In this document: one piece after another, positions 45,316 to 54,305 of the stretch | Numbering within the stretch: position 1 is the first letter of the stretch | Layout: each line of letters starts with the position of its first letter | Assembly (NCBI RefSeq): GCF_013393945.1 | Contig: NZ_CP040297.1 | Coordinates: 310,001-374,000 of the forward strand | DNA length: 64,000 bases | Source: Nostoc sp. TCL26-01 | GTDB taxonomy: Bacteria > Cyanobacteriota > Cyanobacteriia > Cyanobacteriales > Nostocaceae | Reading direction: 5' to 3' | The notes under the pieces: model-generated | What the model was told of the DNA's origin: nothing | What the model saw: only the letters and a program-made list of their open reading frames with translations | The model's database searches: none | Program-made: the position numbers and the translations under genes

Positions 45316-45394
45316 ATCTTCACATCTACCGCCAAGATGATTTACCGCCAAATCTAAAGAAATAGCATAACGAGATAACTGGCTATTACGTCAC

Positions 45395-45400
45395 AGGAGA
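45395..45400 (+). promoter_or_regulatory. Shine-Dalgarno AGGAGA deciding the metallophosphoesterase start
   Basis: It sits seven bases before TTG 45408 but only one base before TTG 45402, so initiation at 45408 is favoured. Confidence 0.6.
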
Positions 45401-45407
45401 TTTGATT

Positions 45408-46262
45408 TTGAGAAATCGTAAGTGGCTCATCAAGGCCAGTAGGTTGGCTTGGCAATATTTGCGCTGGTTGTTTTGGTTAGGATTTTGCATCTTACTATAC
45501 GCCAAGTTAATTGAACCCAATTGGATTGAGATCAATTCTTTACAACTGAAGTTACCTCATCTAGCTGCTGAATTTTATGGTTATCGGATTGTGCAGATTA
45601 GCGATATTCACCGTGACAAATGGATGACTACACGGCGTTTGCAGCGTATTGTCCGTATAGTCAATCAACAAAAACCTGATTTAGTCGCCATTACAGGAGA
45701 CTTAGTTACTCGTAACTCGCCACAGGTGATCCCATCGCTGAAGTTAGCTTTAGAGAAACTCCAACCTCAAGACCAAACTGTAGCAGTATTGGGGAATCAT
45801 GACCATGAAAATGATACTAATGCGATCGCTCGTATCCTAGAACAAAGTCACATATCTCACTTGTGCAATGCTGTGTATACCCTAAAACGTGGTGATGCCA
45901 TGTTACACATTGCTGGGGTTGATGATGTGGGTATGGGTAAAGACCGCTTGGATTTAGTATTGCAGAACTTACCCCAAACAGGTGCAGCAATTTTATTAGC
46001 CCATGAACCAGACTTCGCTAATACCAGTGCGGCTACAGGCAGATTTGATTTACAGTTGTCAGGTCATTCTCATGGTGGACAAATCCGCCTACCTTTGATC
46101 AAGCCTGTGATCCTACCACCTTGGGCGCAAAAATATTACTCAGGAGAATATCAAGTCGGGAAAATGCTGTTACATACCAACAGAGGCTTGGGAATGACAG
46201 GGTTGCACTTGCGTTTTTTTGCTCGTCCGGAAATCACGGTGTTTACTTTAAACCCAGGATAG
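45408..46262 (+). CDS. Metallophosphoesterase, membrane-anchored
   Basis: About 284 residues with one N-terminal transmembrane helix (LRWLFWLGFCILLYAKLI) and a calcineurin-like phosphoesterase domain: VQISDIHRDKW, AITGDLVTR, VLGNHDHEND and LSGHSHGGQIRLP supply the two-metal centre. It resembles YkuE-type enzymes, some of which act on lipid-linked or nucleotide substrates; the substrate here is unknown. A TTG start at 45408 fits the ribosome-binding site. The 3' end faces a small membrane-protein gene. Confidence 0.88.
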   Translation: MRNRKWLIKASRLAWQYLRWLFWLGFCILLYAKLIEPNWIEINSLQLKLPHLAAEFYGYRIVQISDIHRDKWMTTRRLQRIVRIVNQQKPDLVAITGDLVTRNSPQVIPSLKLALEKLQPQDQTVAVLGNHDHENDTNAIARILEQSHISHLCNAVYTLKRGDAMLHIAGVDDVGMGKDRLDLVLQNLPQTGAAILLAHEPDFANTSAATGRFDLQLSGHSHGGQIRLPLIKPVILPPWAQKYYSGEYQVGKMLLHTNRGLGMTGLHLRFFARPEITVFTLNPG

Positions 46263-46284
46263 CTTAACCATTGAGATTTACAAA

Positions 46285-46479
46285 TCACAAACGCCACCAA
46301 TTTTTTTGAGCGTAAGCAATCAGACCAGCAGCGATCGCTCCCAAGAATAACAATAAAATCACCCCACCAGGAATAAAAGTGAGAATCCCGAAACCCCTAA
46401 GTAGCCACACAGCTATACCTATCCCCAAAAACACCCCAAAAGCCTGAGTTAATAAACGATTTAAGAAAGATTGACTCAC
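46285..46479 (-). CDS. Small two-helix membrane protein
   Basis: A 64-residue protein, almost entirely hydrophobic, with two transmembrane helices (AFGVFLGIGIAVWLLRGF and GVILLLFLGAIAAGLIAYA) and a basic/aromatic end (QKNWWRL). I do not recognise the family. The balanced helix lengths, the Shine-Dalgarno-like GGAGGAAAAG upstream (complement near 46487) and the position between two real genes support it being translated. Confidence 0.65.
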   Translation of the reverse strand: MSQSFLNRLLTQAFGVFLGIGIAVWLLRGFGILTFIPGGVILLLFLGAIAAGLIAYAQKNWWRL

Positions 46480-46694
46480 TAACTTTTCCTCCGTTGCCTG
46501 AATTTAACCTATGGGCATCCTCAACCATTCTATGAAAAATCAATGCTGGATATGCCTTTGCTGATGAAATCTATCAGGTAATACATCAACTTTTGTATTG
46601 ACTTTTACTGCCAAAAGCTATAAATTTTTTCCTTGGAGTAGTTGAAATTAATTTGCAAAAATACTGCGAATAGTTCTTATATCAAGAGGTGCAA

Positions 46695-47669
46695 ATGAGT
46701 GTGAGCAAAAAATTCTTGTTGGGTGCTGGCGCGGCATTGGTAGCGCTTACAGGTTTAACAGTCAGCACTTTGAGTGGAATGCAAGCAACAACCGCTAATT
46801 CTACTGCTAGTCAACAAGCGCCGCGCTTACTTGCCAAAGGGCTGAAAACTTTAACAATAATTTTTCCTAGTCGGTCTGATTCTACAGATTTACAAACTAA
46901 AGCCAATGCTGTCGGCGCTTTTCTCTCAAAAGAATTAGGAATTCCCGTCAAAGCCCAAATAGGTGATGATACTGCGGCGGTAGAATCTTTGAGAGCAAAT
47001 CGGGCTGATGTCGCTTTCTTGAGTAGCCGTCCCGCCTTGAAAGCTGAACAGTTAGCCAATGCCCGTTTATATCTAGCGGAAGTCCGCGATAATTACTCTG
47101 GCAGATACACCTATAACTCGATATTTGTTGTCTCTAACAAAAGTACTCTCAAAACCAGGAACAATGCCAAAGCAACTCTAGAACAACTGAAGGGTAAAAA
47201 AATCGCCTTCACTTCTCCCACCTCTGGTTCTGGGTTTATTTTTCCCGTCAATGAGTTAGTGAAACAAGGCTTTGTCCCTGATAAAGAAAAGCTAGATGGC
47301 TTCTTTGGTCAAGTAGCTTATGGTGGTAATTACAGCAAGGCTTTGCAAGCAGTAGTCCGTGGTCAAGCAGATGTAGCGGTTGTATCTGAGTATGCTATGT
47401 TCCCTCCGTACATTACCGCAGAAGAAAAAAATCAGCTGCGCGTACTGTACAAAATTTCTGGTGTCCCAGCCCACGGTATAGCTATTGATGACGATGTTCC
47501 TGTGCAAGATAGAGAAAGAATCATCAATGCTCTACTCAAGTTAAATCAGTCACAAAATAACCAACTGCTACGTAACCTATATAACTCTACAGAATTAGTC
47601 AGAGTTGATCACAACCGTCACCTAGCACCAGTGCGTGAAGCCCTTCAGCGTATTGGTATTCAACCGTAG
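46695..47669 (+). CDS. phnD: Phosphonate/phosphite-type ABC transporter substrate-binding protein
   Basis: A 324-residue periplasmic binding protein with a signal peptide (FLLGAGAALVALTGLTVSTL). The PhnD-like core has FPSRSDSTDLQTKANAVGAF near the N-terminus, ADVAFLSSRP, KIAFTSPTSGSGFIFPV and VVRGQADVAVVSEYAM. ATG 46695 has AGAGG five bases upstream and is preferred to a GTG two codons earlier. phnC and phnE follow. No C-P lyase genes are here, so the ligand may be phosphonate, phosphite or phosphate; the sequence does not decide. Confidence 0.9.
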   Translation: MSVSKKFLLGAGAALVALTGLTVSTLSGMQATTANSTASQQAPRLLAKGLKTLTIIFPSRSDSTDLQTKANAVGAFLSKELGIPVKAQIGDDTAAVESLRANRADVAFLSSRPALKAEQLANARLYLAEVRDNYSGRYTYNSIFVVSNKSTLKTRNNAKATLEQLKGKKIAFTSPTSGSGFIFPVNELVKQGFVPDKEKLDGFFGQVAYGGNYSKALQAVVRGQADVAVVSEYAMFPPYITAEEKNQLRVLYKISGVPAHGIAIDDDVPVQDRERIINALLKLNQSQNNQLLRNLYNSTELVRVDHNRHLAPVREALQRIGIQP

Positions 47670-47875
47670 AGAGTGCTGAGTAGGGAGTGCTGAGTGCTGT
47701 TAGCGGAAGCGGGGCGTTTAGCCCGTGCTGAGTAGGAGAGTGAGGGAGTGAGGGAGTGAGAGAGTGCTGTTCGCCCTTGGCGTTCCCGTTGGCGTAGCCT
47801 CTCGTAGAGAAGGGTGTGCTGAGTACAAAACCAATGACTATTGACTATTGACCATTGACCATTGACTATTGACCA
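47670..47875. repeat. Repeat module inside the phn operon
   Basis: GTGCTGA/GAGGGAGT copies, then a 61-base unit (47764-47824) identical in inverse to 54006-54066, then TTGACTATTGACC heptamers that run into the phnC start codon. It separates phnD from phnC by 206 bases. Confidence 0.88.
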
Positions 47876-48610
47876 ATGACTAATGATGTAATTCAATGCC
47901 ACAACTTAGAAACAGCTTATGCTGCATCTTTGCATCGTCCTATTCTCGATGGGATTAGCTGCCAGATCAAGCAGGGTGAGTTTGTAGCCTTACTGGGACT
48001 CAATGGTGCTGGTAAGTCTAGCTTACTACGATCGCTTGTTGGGTTAGTGCCGTTAGTCAAGGGAGAAATTCACATCAATGGTGTGGTGATGACTCCCCGC
48101 ACACTACCACAAATCCGTCGAGATATAGGGATGTTGTTTCAAGGCAGTGGCCTAATTCGCCAGTTATCAGCAGTGGAAAATGTCCTCTGTGGGAGACTTG
48201 GTATTAGGAAGACGTGGGAAACTGTGTTTGGTTTTCCGCAACGCGATCGCCTATTGGCATTAGAATTACTAGAACAGTTAGGGTTGCGAGAGCTAGCTTA
48301 CCAAAAGACTAGCAAACTCAGTGGCGGACAGCAACAAAGAGTAGCGATCGCCCGTGCTTTAATTCAGTCGCCACAAATACTACTAGCAGATGAACCAACC
48401 ACAGGTTTAGATGTTATTGCTACTCAACAAGTCATGGAAACATTAGTAGAATTACATACCCAGCAAGGTATGACAATTGTCACTGTATTACATGATTTGG
48501 GCATGGCAGCTAGATATGCCCAACGAGCGATCGTTTTAGATGCTGGGCGGATTTTATACGATGGACATTGTGATAACCTCCAAGCCCAATTTGCCAAAGT
48601 TAATAGGTAA
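47876..48610 (+). CDS. phnC: Phosphonate/phosphite ABC transporter ATPase
   Basis: A 244-residue ATPase with Walker A LNGAGKSSLL, Q loop LFQGSGL, signature LSGGQQQRVAIAR, Walker B ILLADEPTTGLD and switch His in TVLHDLGMA. It powers uptake through PhnE with PhnD as the binding protein. The annotated ATG lies within CAATGACTAATGA, the last unit of the upstream heptamer array, so the ribosome-binding site is not recognisable and the start may have been supplied by the repeat. Confidence 0.93.
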   Translation: MTNDVIQCHNLETAYAASLHRPILDGISCQIKQGEFVALLGLNGAGKSSLLRSLVGLVPLVKGEIHINGVVMTPRTLPQIRRDIGMLFQGSGLIRQLSAVENVLCGRLGIRKTWETVFGFPQRDRLLALELLEQLGLRELAYQKTSKLSGGQQQRVAIARALIQSPQILLADEPTTGLDVIATQQVMETLVELHTQQGMTIVTVLHDLGMAARYAQRAIVLDAGRILYDGHCDNLQAQFAKVNR

Positions 48611-48673
48611 TTGGTAATAGGTGATAGGTAATTACTTCTTTACCCATTAGCTATTACCCATTCTCAGTTACCA

Positions 48674-49477
48674 GTGAGTTACATGAGTTATTTATTAAAA
48701 TCCAAATTTTTACGCCGTTACCCTTGGGTAATTGCTCTCATTATATTTTTAACTATAGCTATAGTTTATACCTGGGCTTTAAGAGGACTTAAAGTTGATT
48801 TTGAACTATTGAAGTCTAGCGCTCCTTACATCACAGATTTTATCTCGCGGTTGTTTCCCCCGGATTTCACAGTTTTAGATGTAGCAATTAAAGCACTGAT
48901 TGAAACAGTACAGATGTCTTTGTGGGGAACTACCATTGGGGCAATTATTTCTCTCCCCATAGCTGTCGCCAGTGCTAGTAATGTTGCACCGCGTTGGTTG
49001 CAATGGTTAGCTAATTTGCTACAAAATGCTGTCCGTTCTGTACCTTCAATTATTTTGGGGTTAATATTTGTGGCAGCTACAGGCCTAGGCGCACCCGCCG
49101 GGACTTTAGCCTTGGGTATCTATACTATTGGTTATCTTGCTAAGTTCTACCAACAAGCCATTGAAGCAGTAGATTCACGCTCTCTAGAATCTCTACAGGT
49201 TATGGGAGCATCCAGATTCCAAATTGCTCAGTATGGAATCTTACCACAAGTTCTGCCTTTGGGTTTGGGTTATACCTTATGGATGTTTGAATACAATATT
49301 CGTGCTGCTTCTGTGTTGGGTGTAGTTGGTGCAGGTGGTATTGGCTTTCAGTTAAAAAGTTATATAGATGGGTTTGAGTACAATAAAGCGACAACAATGA
49401 TGCTGGTACTGTTAGTAGTCGTGACGGTAATTGATGGTTTTAGTAGCCAGTTGCGTCGTCATCTAGATTCTTTGTGA
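48674..49477 (+). CDS. phnE: Phosphonate/phosphite ABC transporter permease
   Basis: A 267-residue inner-membrane permease with about six helices and the EAA-like loop VMGASRFQIAQYGILPQVLP that contacts PhnC. SVLGVVGAGGIGFQL near the C-terminus is typical. GTG 48674 and ATG 48683 are both possible starts. It ends the phnDCE row and is followed by a strong hairpin. Confidence 0.93.
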   Translation: MSYMSYLLKSKFLRRYPWVIALIIFLTIAIVYTWALRGLKVDFELLKSSAPYITDFISRLFPPDFTVLDVAIKALIETVQMSLWGTTIGAIISLPIAVASASNVAPRWLQWLANLLQNAVRSVPSIILGLIFVAATGLGAPAGTLALGIYTIGYLAKFYQQAIEAVDSRSLESLQVMGASRFQIAQYGILPQVLPLGLGYTLWMFEYNIRAASVLGVVGAGGIGFQLKSYIDGFEYNKATTMMLVLLVVVTVIDGFSSQLRRHLDSL

Positions 49478-49488
49478 CTCAAAATCAA

Positions 49489-49516
49489 AACCCCGGTTTC
49501 TCAATAAACCGGGGTT
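49489..49516 (+). terminator. Perfect 11-bp hairpin after phnE
   Basis: AACCCCGGTTT (49489-49499) pairs fully with AAACCGGGGTT (49506-49516) around a 6-base loop, 11 bases past the stop. The T-run is weak, but position and stability fit a transcript end. Confidence 0.75.
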
Positions 49517-49592
49517 AACTTATTGCGAATATATTGCAGATTTGAAATCCGAGTCAATGGAGAACACACTTAAGACTTCTTAATTTATATTA

Positions 49593-50234
49593 TCATTTCT
49601 TTTGAAAAATTCCCACCACAGGTTCGGAAAAATTTATTTGATTTTGATCATTTGATTGTTGATTATCAGCAAAATGTTTATTCATAATTGCTGGTACTTG
49701 GGATGCTTGAATATGAGTGTAGCGAGTTTTATCTGGCATGACTAAATTCGGCCCGGCTTTGCAATTTTTCATGCAGCCAGTACCCTTAATGGTAACTTGG
49801 TCTTCTAAACCGCGATCGCTTAAAGCGGCTTCTAATGCTTGACAAAGCGCTTTACCACCACGCTTCATGCAATCTGACTTTTGACATACCAAAATTGCCG
49901 CTTTCGTTTTATTGGATTTAGTTTGTGTGTGTTCAATTATTGGAGATGGTTGGAGTTGGGTTTCGCCACTAGCCGCCATCACACGTTCAGCCTTGAGTGT
50001 AACTTCACCAGTTTTGGCATCATACTTTTTTTGACCAACCACTTGTAACCAAGTACCAGGTGGTAAGCGCCAATCAAAAGTAAATCTCAAGTTTTTGGCT
50101 AGTTTTACATAGCATTCACCATCAGCAGTATTGAGAATAAAACCCTTGAGCTTATAGCCATCTTTAATGACAAATTCCCTAAATCTACCTTCAAGGCAAA
50201 ACGCGGATACTTCTTTACTGTGGCACACACCCAT
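49593..50234 (-). CDS. Thioredoxin-like [2Fe-2S] ferredoxin with N-terminal OB-like domain
   Basis: A 213-residue protein. The C-terminal part (about 105-190) is a thioredoxin-like [2Fe-2S] ferredoxin with cysteines in VCQKSDCMKRGG and GTGCMKNCKAGP, the usual four-Cys cluster site, plus a fifth in ALCQAL. The N-terminal part (about 10-95) is a beta-rich domain (GYKLKGFILNTADGECYVKL) of cyanobacterial type. A soluble electron carrier or cluster-binding regulator is likely, but the partner is unknown. Confidence 0.82.
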   Translation of the reverse strand: MGVCHSKEVSAFCLEGRFREFVIKDGYKLKGFILNTADGECYVKLAKNLRFTFDWRLPPGTWLQVVGQKKYDAKTGEVTLKAERVMAASGETQLQPSPIIEHTQTKSNKTKAAILVCQKSDCMKRGGKALCQALEAALSDRGLEDQVTIKGTGCMKNCKAGPNLVMPDKTRYTHIQASQVPAIMNKHFADNQQSNDQNQINFSEPVVGIFQKK

Positions 50235-50276
50235 AATTTTTTAACCTATTTTTAACTAAAGTAAGTTTGAGCTATT

Positions 50277-50410
50277 GAGTCATTAGTCATTAGTCATTAG
50301 TCATTAGTGACCAGTTAATCCCCATCAATAAATTGAGGGGCTTTGTAAACAGTGAACAGTAAACAGTGTGGATTAACTGATAACTGATAACTGTTAACTG
50401 TTAACTGATT
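50277..50410. repeat. GTCATTA and AACTGATAACTG STRRs
   Basis: AGTCATT copies (50278-50306), then CAGTGAACAGTAAACAGTG (50350-50368), and AACTGATAACTGTTAACTG copies to 50410. The array lies between two minus-strand genes. Confidence 0.85.
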
Positions 50411-50426
50411 TGGTCAGCACTCACAA

Positions 50427-50699
50427 CTAGGACTGTGAGTAGCGACTTTGCCAGATACGTTTTAAAGACCAAATTAAATCTTGGCGAGATGATGTAAACT
50501 GTCGCACCACACTCCAAAGTTGAATAGCCGCCGTAGGCGTATTAATTTCTACTTGCAAAGGCTTGTCTGTTTCACAGGAACAGGGAATGTCAAGTTCTCG
50601 CAGGCGTTGATAGACTAGCCAACGATCTGCCCAACTGATTTCTACAAGGTATTTTTCTTCTATTTGTGGACTAGAGGGTTTCAAGACAATAGACCTCAA
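50427..50699 (-). CDS. Asr1405/Asl0597 family small protein
   Basis: About 90 residues starting from TTG 50699 (RSIVLKPSSPQIEEKYLVEI). It matches the small cyanobacterial Asr1405/Asl0597 family from EISWADRWLVYQRLRELDIPC and AIQLWSVVRQF. A GTG twelve codons upstream would lengthen it to 102 residues; the shorter form fits the family size. The function is unknown; a WQSRYSQS end and the absence of a signal or helix suggest a soluble protein. It is divergent from the SLH gene. Confidence 0.72.
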   Translation of the reverse strand: MRSIVLKPSSPQIEEKYLVEISWADRWLVYQRLRELDIPCSCETDKPLQVEINTPTAAIQLWSVVRQFTSSRQDLIWSLKRIWQSRYSQS

Positions 50700-50992
50700 A
50701 GTGCAACCAACTTTTAGGAAATACAATGCTTGCACCCTAGATTACTAAGAATCTTTACGAGTGCAGCTTCTCCTCTTAGCATACCCTAAGTGCAAACAAT
50801 TCTCAGTTAGTTTGACAAAAAAAATCCAAAATTTCTCAATAACTTTTTGTGATGTTACGTGTGAATTGTGGTTATGTGTAGTCTAATGCCTCTTACCACC
50901 GACAACAGACTATTGACTACTGACACCCCATGTAAAAATGTGTAAACATAGTCAAAGTAAGTGCGGCTCAAGCGATAGTGCAGATTTTGTCT

Positions 50993-51709
50993 ATGCAAAG
51001 AAGCAAACCAAAAGTGCTAAAGGCTACGCGACCTTTTTTAAGTACTCTGGCGTTAGTATTACTATTCCCTAGCTTCTCAGTAATTGCTCAAGCTCAAGTA
51101 GCGCAAAACACTGAGGGAGTATCATCAGCAGCGATTCAACAGGTAACTGCGGCTAAATTGATGACCAATTCACCTGATGGTAACTTTTATCCAGAAAGGT
51201 TAATTAGTCGTGCTGAACTAGCTGTAATTTTGGTGAAAGCATTCCGCCTAGATAAACAAGAAGTTGCCAAACAACCAAAACCAATATCTGTTCCTGATGT
51301 TCCCCCATCAAATTGGGCATATCAAGATATTCAGATTGTGCTGAAAACTGATGTGATGAAAGGCTATCGTGGGAATTTGTTCTTTCCTAACCAAAGAGTG
51401 AATAGGGCAGAAGCTTTAGCGATTTTTGCTCAAGCCTATGGTGTATTTCAGTTTTCTGATGATGCTGTGAACGAAATACTTGCTTCCCATCCTGATGCTG
51501 CGTCTATTCCCAGTTGGGCCAGAAAAGCGATCGCCACAGTTGTCACAGAAGGCTTTGTGAATACTGATGCTCAAAATAATATATCACCCTTAAAACCAAT
51601 GACTCGTGGCGATATGGCTTACGTGCTGAGTAAATATTTGCAAAGACAGCAACCACAACCAGAAACACCAGAGGTTCCTAGTATTACCAACAGTCCGCCA
51701 TCGCCTTAA
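50993..51709 (+). CDS. Secreted SLH-domain protein
   Basis: About 238 residues with a signal peptide (LSTLALVLLFPSFSVIAQAQ) and three S-layer homology repeats (MTNSPDGNFYPERLISRAEL; DVPPSNWAYQDIQIVL with FFPNQRVNRAEALAIF; SWARKAIATVV with MTRGDMAYVLSKY). A Pro-rich C-terminus follows. It likely binds the cell wall. ATG 50993 is used; a GTG five codons upstream is possible. dxs is downstream on the same strand after a terminator. Confidence 0.88.
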   Translation: MQRSKPKVLKATRPFLSTLALVLLFPSFSVIAQAQVAQNTEGVSSAAIQQVTAAKLMTNSPDGNFYPERLISRAELAVILVKAFRLDKQEVAKQPKPISVPDVPPSNWAYQDIQIVLKTDVMKGYRGNLFFPNQRVNRAEALAIFAQAYGVFQFSDDAVNEILASHPDAASIPSWARKAIATVVTEGFVNTDAQNNISPLKPMTRGDMAYVLSKYLQRQQPQPETPEVPSITNSPPSP

Positions 51710-51755
51710 GCAAAGTTAGGACAAATTCTCAATTAATAATTGTCAATGCCCAATT

Positions 51756-51782
51756 CAAAAAGCCTGCTCAGACTGCTTTTTG
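51756..51782 (+). terminator. Terminator after the SLH gene
   Basis: CAAAAAGC (51756-51763) pairs with GCTTTTTG (51775-51782) around an 11-base loop, giving a T-rich descending arm, 47 bases after the stop. Confidence 0.7.
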
Positions 51783-51993
51783 TGAACTTTATGACTATCT
51801 GTACCTGAGAGACGTGGTATTTTATCTGAGCAATGCTGTACCAGAAAAAATCCTGACAGCTTTGTGCTTAATTAGCCATTACTTACGAATACAACTAAGA
51901 CTGCTACTTAGTAACAGTCTAATTCTGAGGACAACCCGACCGTGGGAAAATCAGAATACCAAAAGTAGAGATTAGAGAGGAAAACCCTATAAT

Positions 51994-53901
51994 ATGCATC
52001 TGAGTGAAATCACCCATCCCAATCAGTTGCACGGTTTATCCATCCGGCAACTGCAACAGATTGCTCGCCAGATTCGAGACAAACACCTGCAAACGGTAGC
52101 TGCAACTGGTGGACATCTAGGGCCAGGCTTGGGTGTTGTAGAATTAACGCTAGGGCTTTACCAGACTCTAGACTTGGATCGGGATAAGGTTATTTGGGAT
52201 GTAGGACACCAGGCTTATCCCCACAAACTAATTACAGGACGCTACAGCAACTTCCACACTCTTAGACAAAAAGACGGAATTGCTGGTTATCTCAAGCGCG
52301 GTGAAAATAAATTCGATCATTTTGGTGCTGGCCATGCTTCCACCAGTATTTCCGCCGCATTGGGCATGGCTTTAGCACGAGATAGCAAGGGGGAGAAATT
52401 TAAAGCTGTTGCCGTCATTGGTGATGGGGCATTAACTGGTGGTATGGCCTTGGAAGCCATTAACCACGCTGGACATTTGCCAAAAACTAACCTATTAGTT
52501 GTTCTCAACGACAATGAAATGTCCATATCTCCCAACGTAGGCGCAATTCCCCGTTACCTCAACAAAATGCGTCTCAGTCCACCAGTGCAGTTTATCAAAG
52601 ATAACTTTGAGGAACAGTTCAAACAAATTCCCTTTGTTGGTGAATCCTTGTCTCCCGAACTAGGGCGAATCAAAGAAGGGATGAAACGTTTAGCTGTGCC
52701 TAAAGTCGGTGCAGTCTTTGAAGAACTGGGCTTTACCTACATGGGGCCTGTGGATGGACATAATTTAGAAGAATTAATTGCGACTTTCCAACAAGCGCAC
52801 CAAATAGCCGGGCCAGTTCTAGTTCATGTGGCAACCACTAAAGGTAAAGGCTACGAAATTGCTGAACAAGATCAAGTAGGCTACCATGCCCAAACCCCAT
52901 TTAATTTAACCACTGGCAAAGCTATCCCCTCCAGCAAACCCAAACCTCCAGCTTATGCCAAAGTCTTTTCCCACACCCTCGTCAAACTAGCCGAACAAAA
53001 CCCCAAAATTATCGGCATTACGGCGGCGATGGCCACAGGAACAGGCTTAGATAAGTTACAGGCAAAACTACCCAATCAATATATAGATGTCGGTATTGCC
53101 GAACAACACGCTGTTACCCTAGCGGCAGGATTAGCCTCAGAAGGAATGCGTCCTGTAGCTGCTATCTACTCTACCTTCTTACAACGGGCATATGACCAGA
53201 TAATTCACGATGTCTGTATCCAAAAACTACCAGTATTTTTCTGTTTGGATCGGGCAGGGATTGTCGGTTCTGATGGCCCCACTCACCAAGGGATGTATGA
53301 TATTGCTTATCTGCGCTGTATTCCCAACATCGTTGTCATGGCTCCCAAAGATGAAGCCGAATTGCAACGCATGGTAGTGACTGGGATTAATCATACCACT
53401 GGGGCGATCGCTATGCGTTTTCCTCGTGGCAATGGTTACGGTGTTCCCTTGATGGAAGAAGGTTGGGAACCTCTAGAAATCGGTAAAGGTGAAATTCTCC
53501 GCAACGGTGATGATGTCTTAATCATCGGCTATGGCACAATGGTTTACCCCGGTATGCAAGCGGCAGAAATTCTCAGCGAACATGGCATTGAAGCGACGGT
53601 AATTAATGCCCGTTTTGTTAAACCATTGGATACAGAGTTAATTCTTCCCCTAGCTAAGAAAATTGGCAGGGTTGTCACTCTGGAAGAAGGCTGTGTTATG
53701 GGTGGTTTTGGTTCAGCCGTAGCCGAAGCCTTACTAGACGCTGATGTCGTCGTACCTATCAAGCGCATTGGTATCCCAGATGTCTTGGTAGAACACGCTA
53801 CCCCAGAGGAATCAAAAGCGGAATTAGGCCTAACCAGTCGTCAAATTGCTGAAAGAGTCTTAGAAGCTTACTTCCAAAAGCAAGTATCTGCGGTGGTTTA
53901 G
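51994..53901 (+). CDS. dxs: 1-deoxy-D-xylulose-5-phosphate synthase
   Basis: A 635-residue thiamine-diphosphate enzyme joining pyruvate and glyceraldehyde-3-phosphate, the entry step of the MEP isoprenoid pathway that feeds carotenoids, chlorophyll phytyl tails and quinones. TPP/Mg binding is seen in [18 protein letters not shown] and [14 protein letters not shown], and the transketolase pyrimidine domain in [17 protein letters not shown] and [26 protein letters not shown] precedes the ATG. Length is typical. Confidence 0.97.
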   Translation: MHLSEITHPNQLHGLSIRQLQQIARQIRDKHLQTVAATGGHLGPGLGVVELTLGLYQTLDLDRDKVIWDVGHQAYPHKLITGRYSNFHTLRQKDGIAGYLKRGENKFDHFGAGHASTSISAALGMALARDSKGEKFKAVAVIGDGALTGGMALEAINHAGHLPKTNLLVVLNDNEMSISPNVGAIPRYLNKMRLSPPVQFIKDNFEEQFKQIPFVGESLSPELGRIKEGMKRLAVPKVGAVFEELGFTYMGPVDGHNLEELIATFQQAHQIAGPVLVHVATTKGKGYEIAEQDQVGYHAQTPFNLTTGKAIPSSKPKPPAYAKVFSHTLVKLAEQNPKIIGITAAMATGTGLDKLQAKLPNQYIDVGIAEQHAVTLAAGLASEGMRPVAAIYSTFLQRAYDQIIHDVCIQKLPVFFCLDRAGIVGSDGPTHQGMYDIAYLRCIPNIVVMAPKDEAELQRMVVTGINHTTGAIAMRFPRGNGYGVPLMEEGWEPLEIGKGEILRNGDDVLIIGYGTMVYPGMQAAEILSEHGIEATVINARFVKPLDTELILPLAKKIGRVVTLEEGCVMGGFGSAVAEALLDADVVVPIKRIGIPDVLVEHATPEESKAELGLTSRQIAERVLEAYFQKQVSAVV

Positions 53902-53927
53902 CTCTAAGTTAGATATCTAATTTACAG

Positions 53928-53956
53928 TCAGGTGGGCAATGTCCACCTGATTTTTT
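53928..53956 (+). terminator. Rho-independent terminator after dxs
   Basis: TCAGGTGG (53928-53935) pairs with CCACCTGA (53943-53950) around a 7-base loop, followed by TTTTTT (53951-53956). A classic intrinsic terminator. Confidence 0.92.
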
Positions 53957-54150
53957 AGTCAATGGTCAATGGTCAATGGTCAATGGTCAATGGTCAATGG
54001 TCAAAACTCAGCACACCCTTCTCTACGAGAGGCTACGCCAACGGGAACGCCAAGGGCGAACAGCACTCAGCACTCCCTCACTCCCTCACTCAGCACTCAG
54101 CACGGGCTAAACGCCCCGCTTCTGCTAACAGCACTCAGCACTCATTCACT
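53957..54150. repeat. STRR plus inverted partner of the phn repeat module
   Basis: Six TCAATGG heptamers (53958-54003) lead into the 61-base unit 54006-54066, the exact inverse of 47764-47824. ACTCCCTC/CAGCACT repeats and the GGGCTAAACGCCCCGCTTC block follow. Apparent reading frames here (for example 53962-54252) are repeat artefacts. Confidence 0.88.
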
Positions 54151-54305
54151 CCCTTATTGTCTGATGCAAAAACCTTAAATCTAGCTTTAAAGCTTAAGTA
54201 TTACGGCTTAAGCATGATGTTATTAACTATGTCTATGTGTTTCACTGGCTAGCGTGAGGATTCGCACTGAGAAGCAATCTCTTACGCCCAACATACGGAG
54301 GTTAA

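Noticed and set aside
53962..54252. Overlapping frames of 69-96 codons starting MVNGQWSMVNGQ
   Set aside because: They are translations of TCAATGG and CACTCCCT repeats and of the dispersed inverted module, with no protein-like composition.
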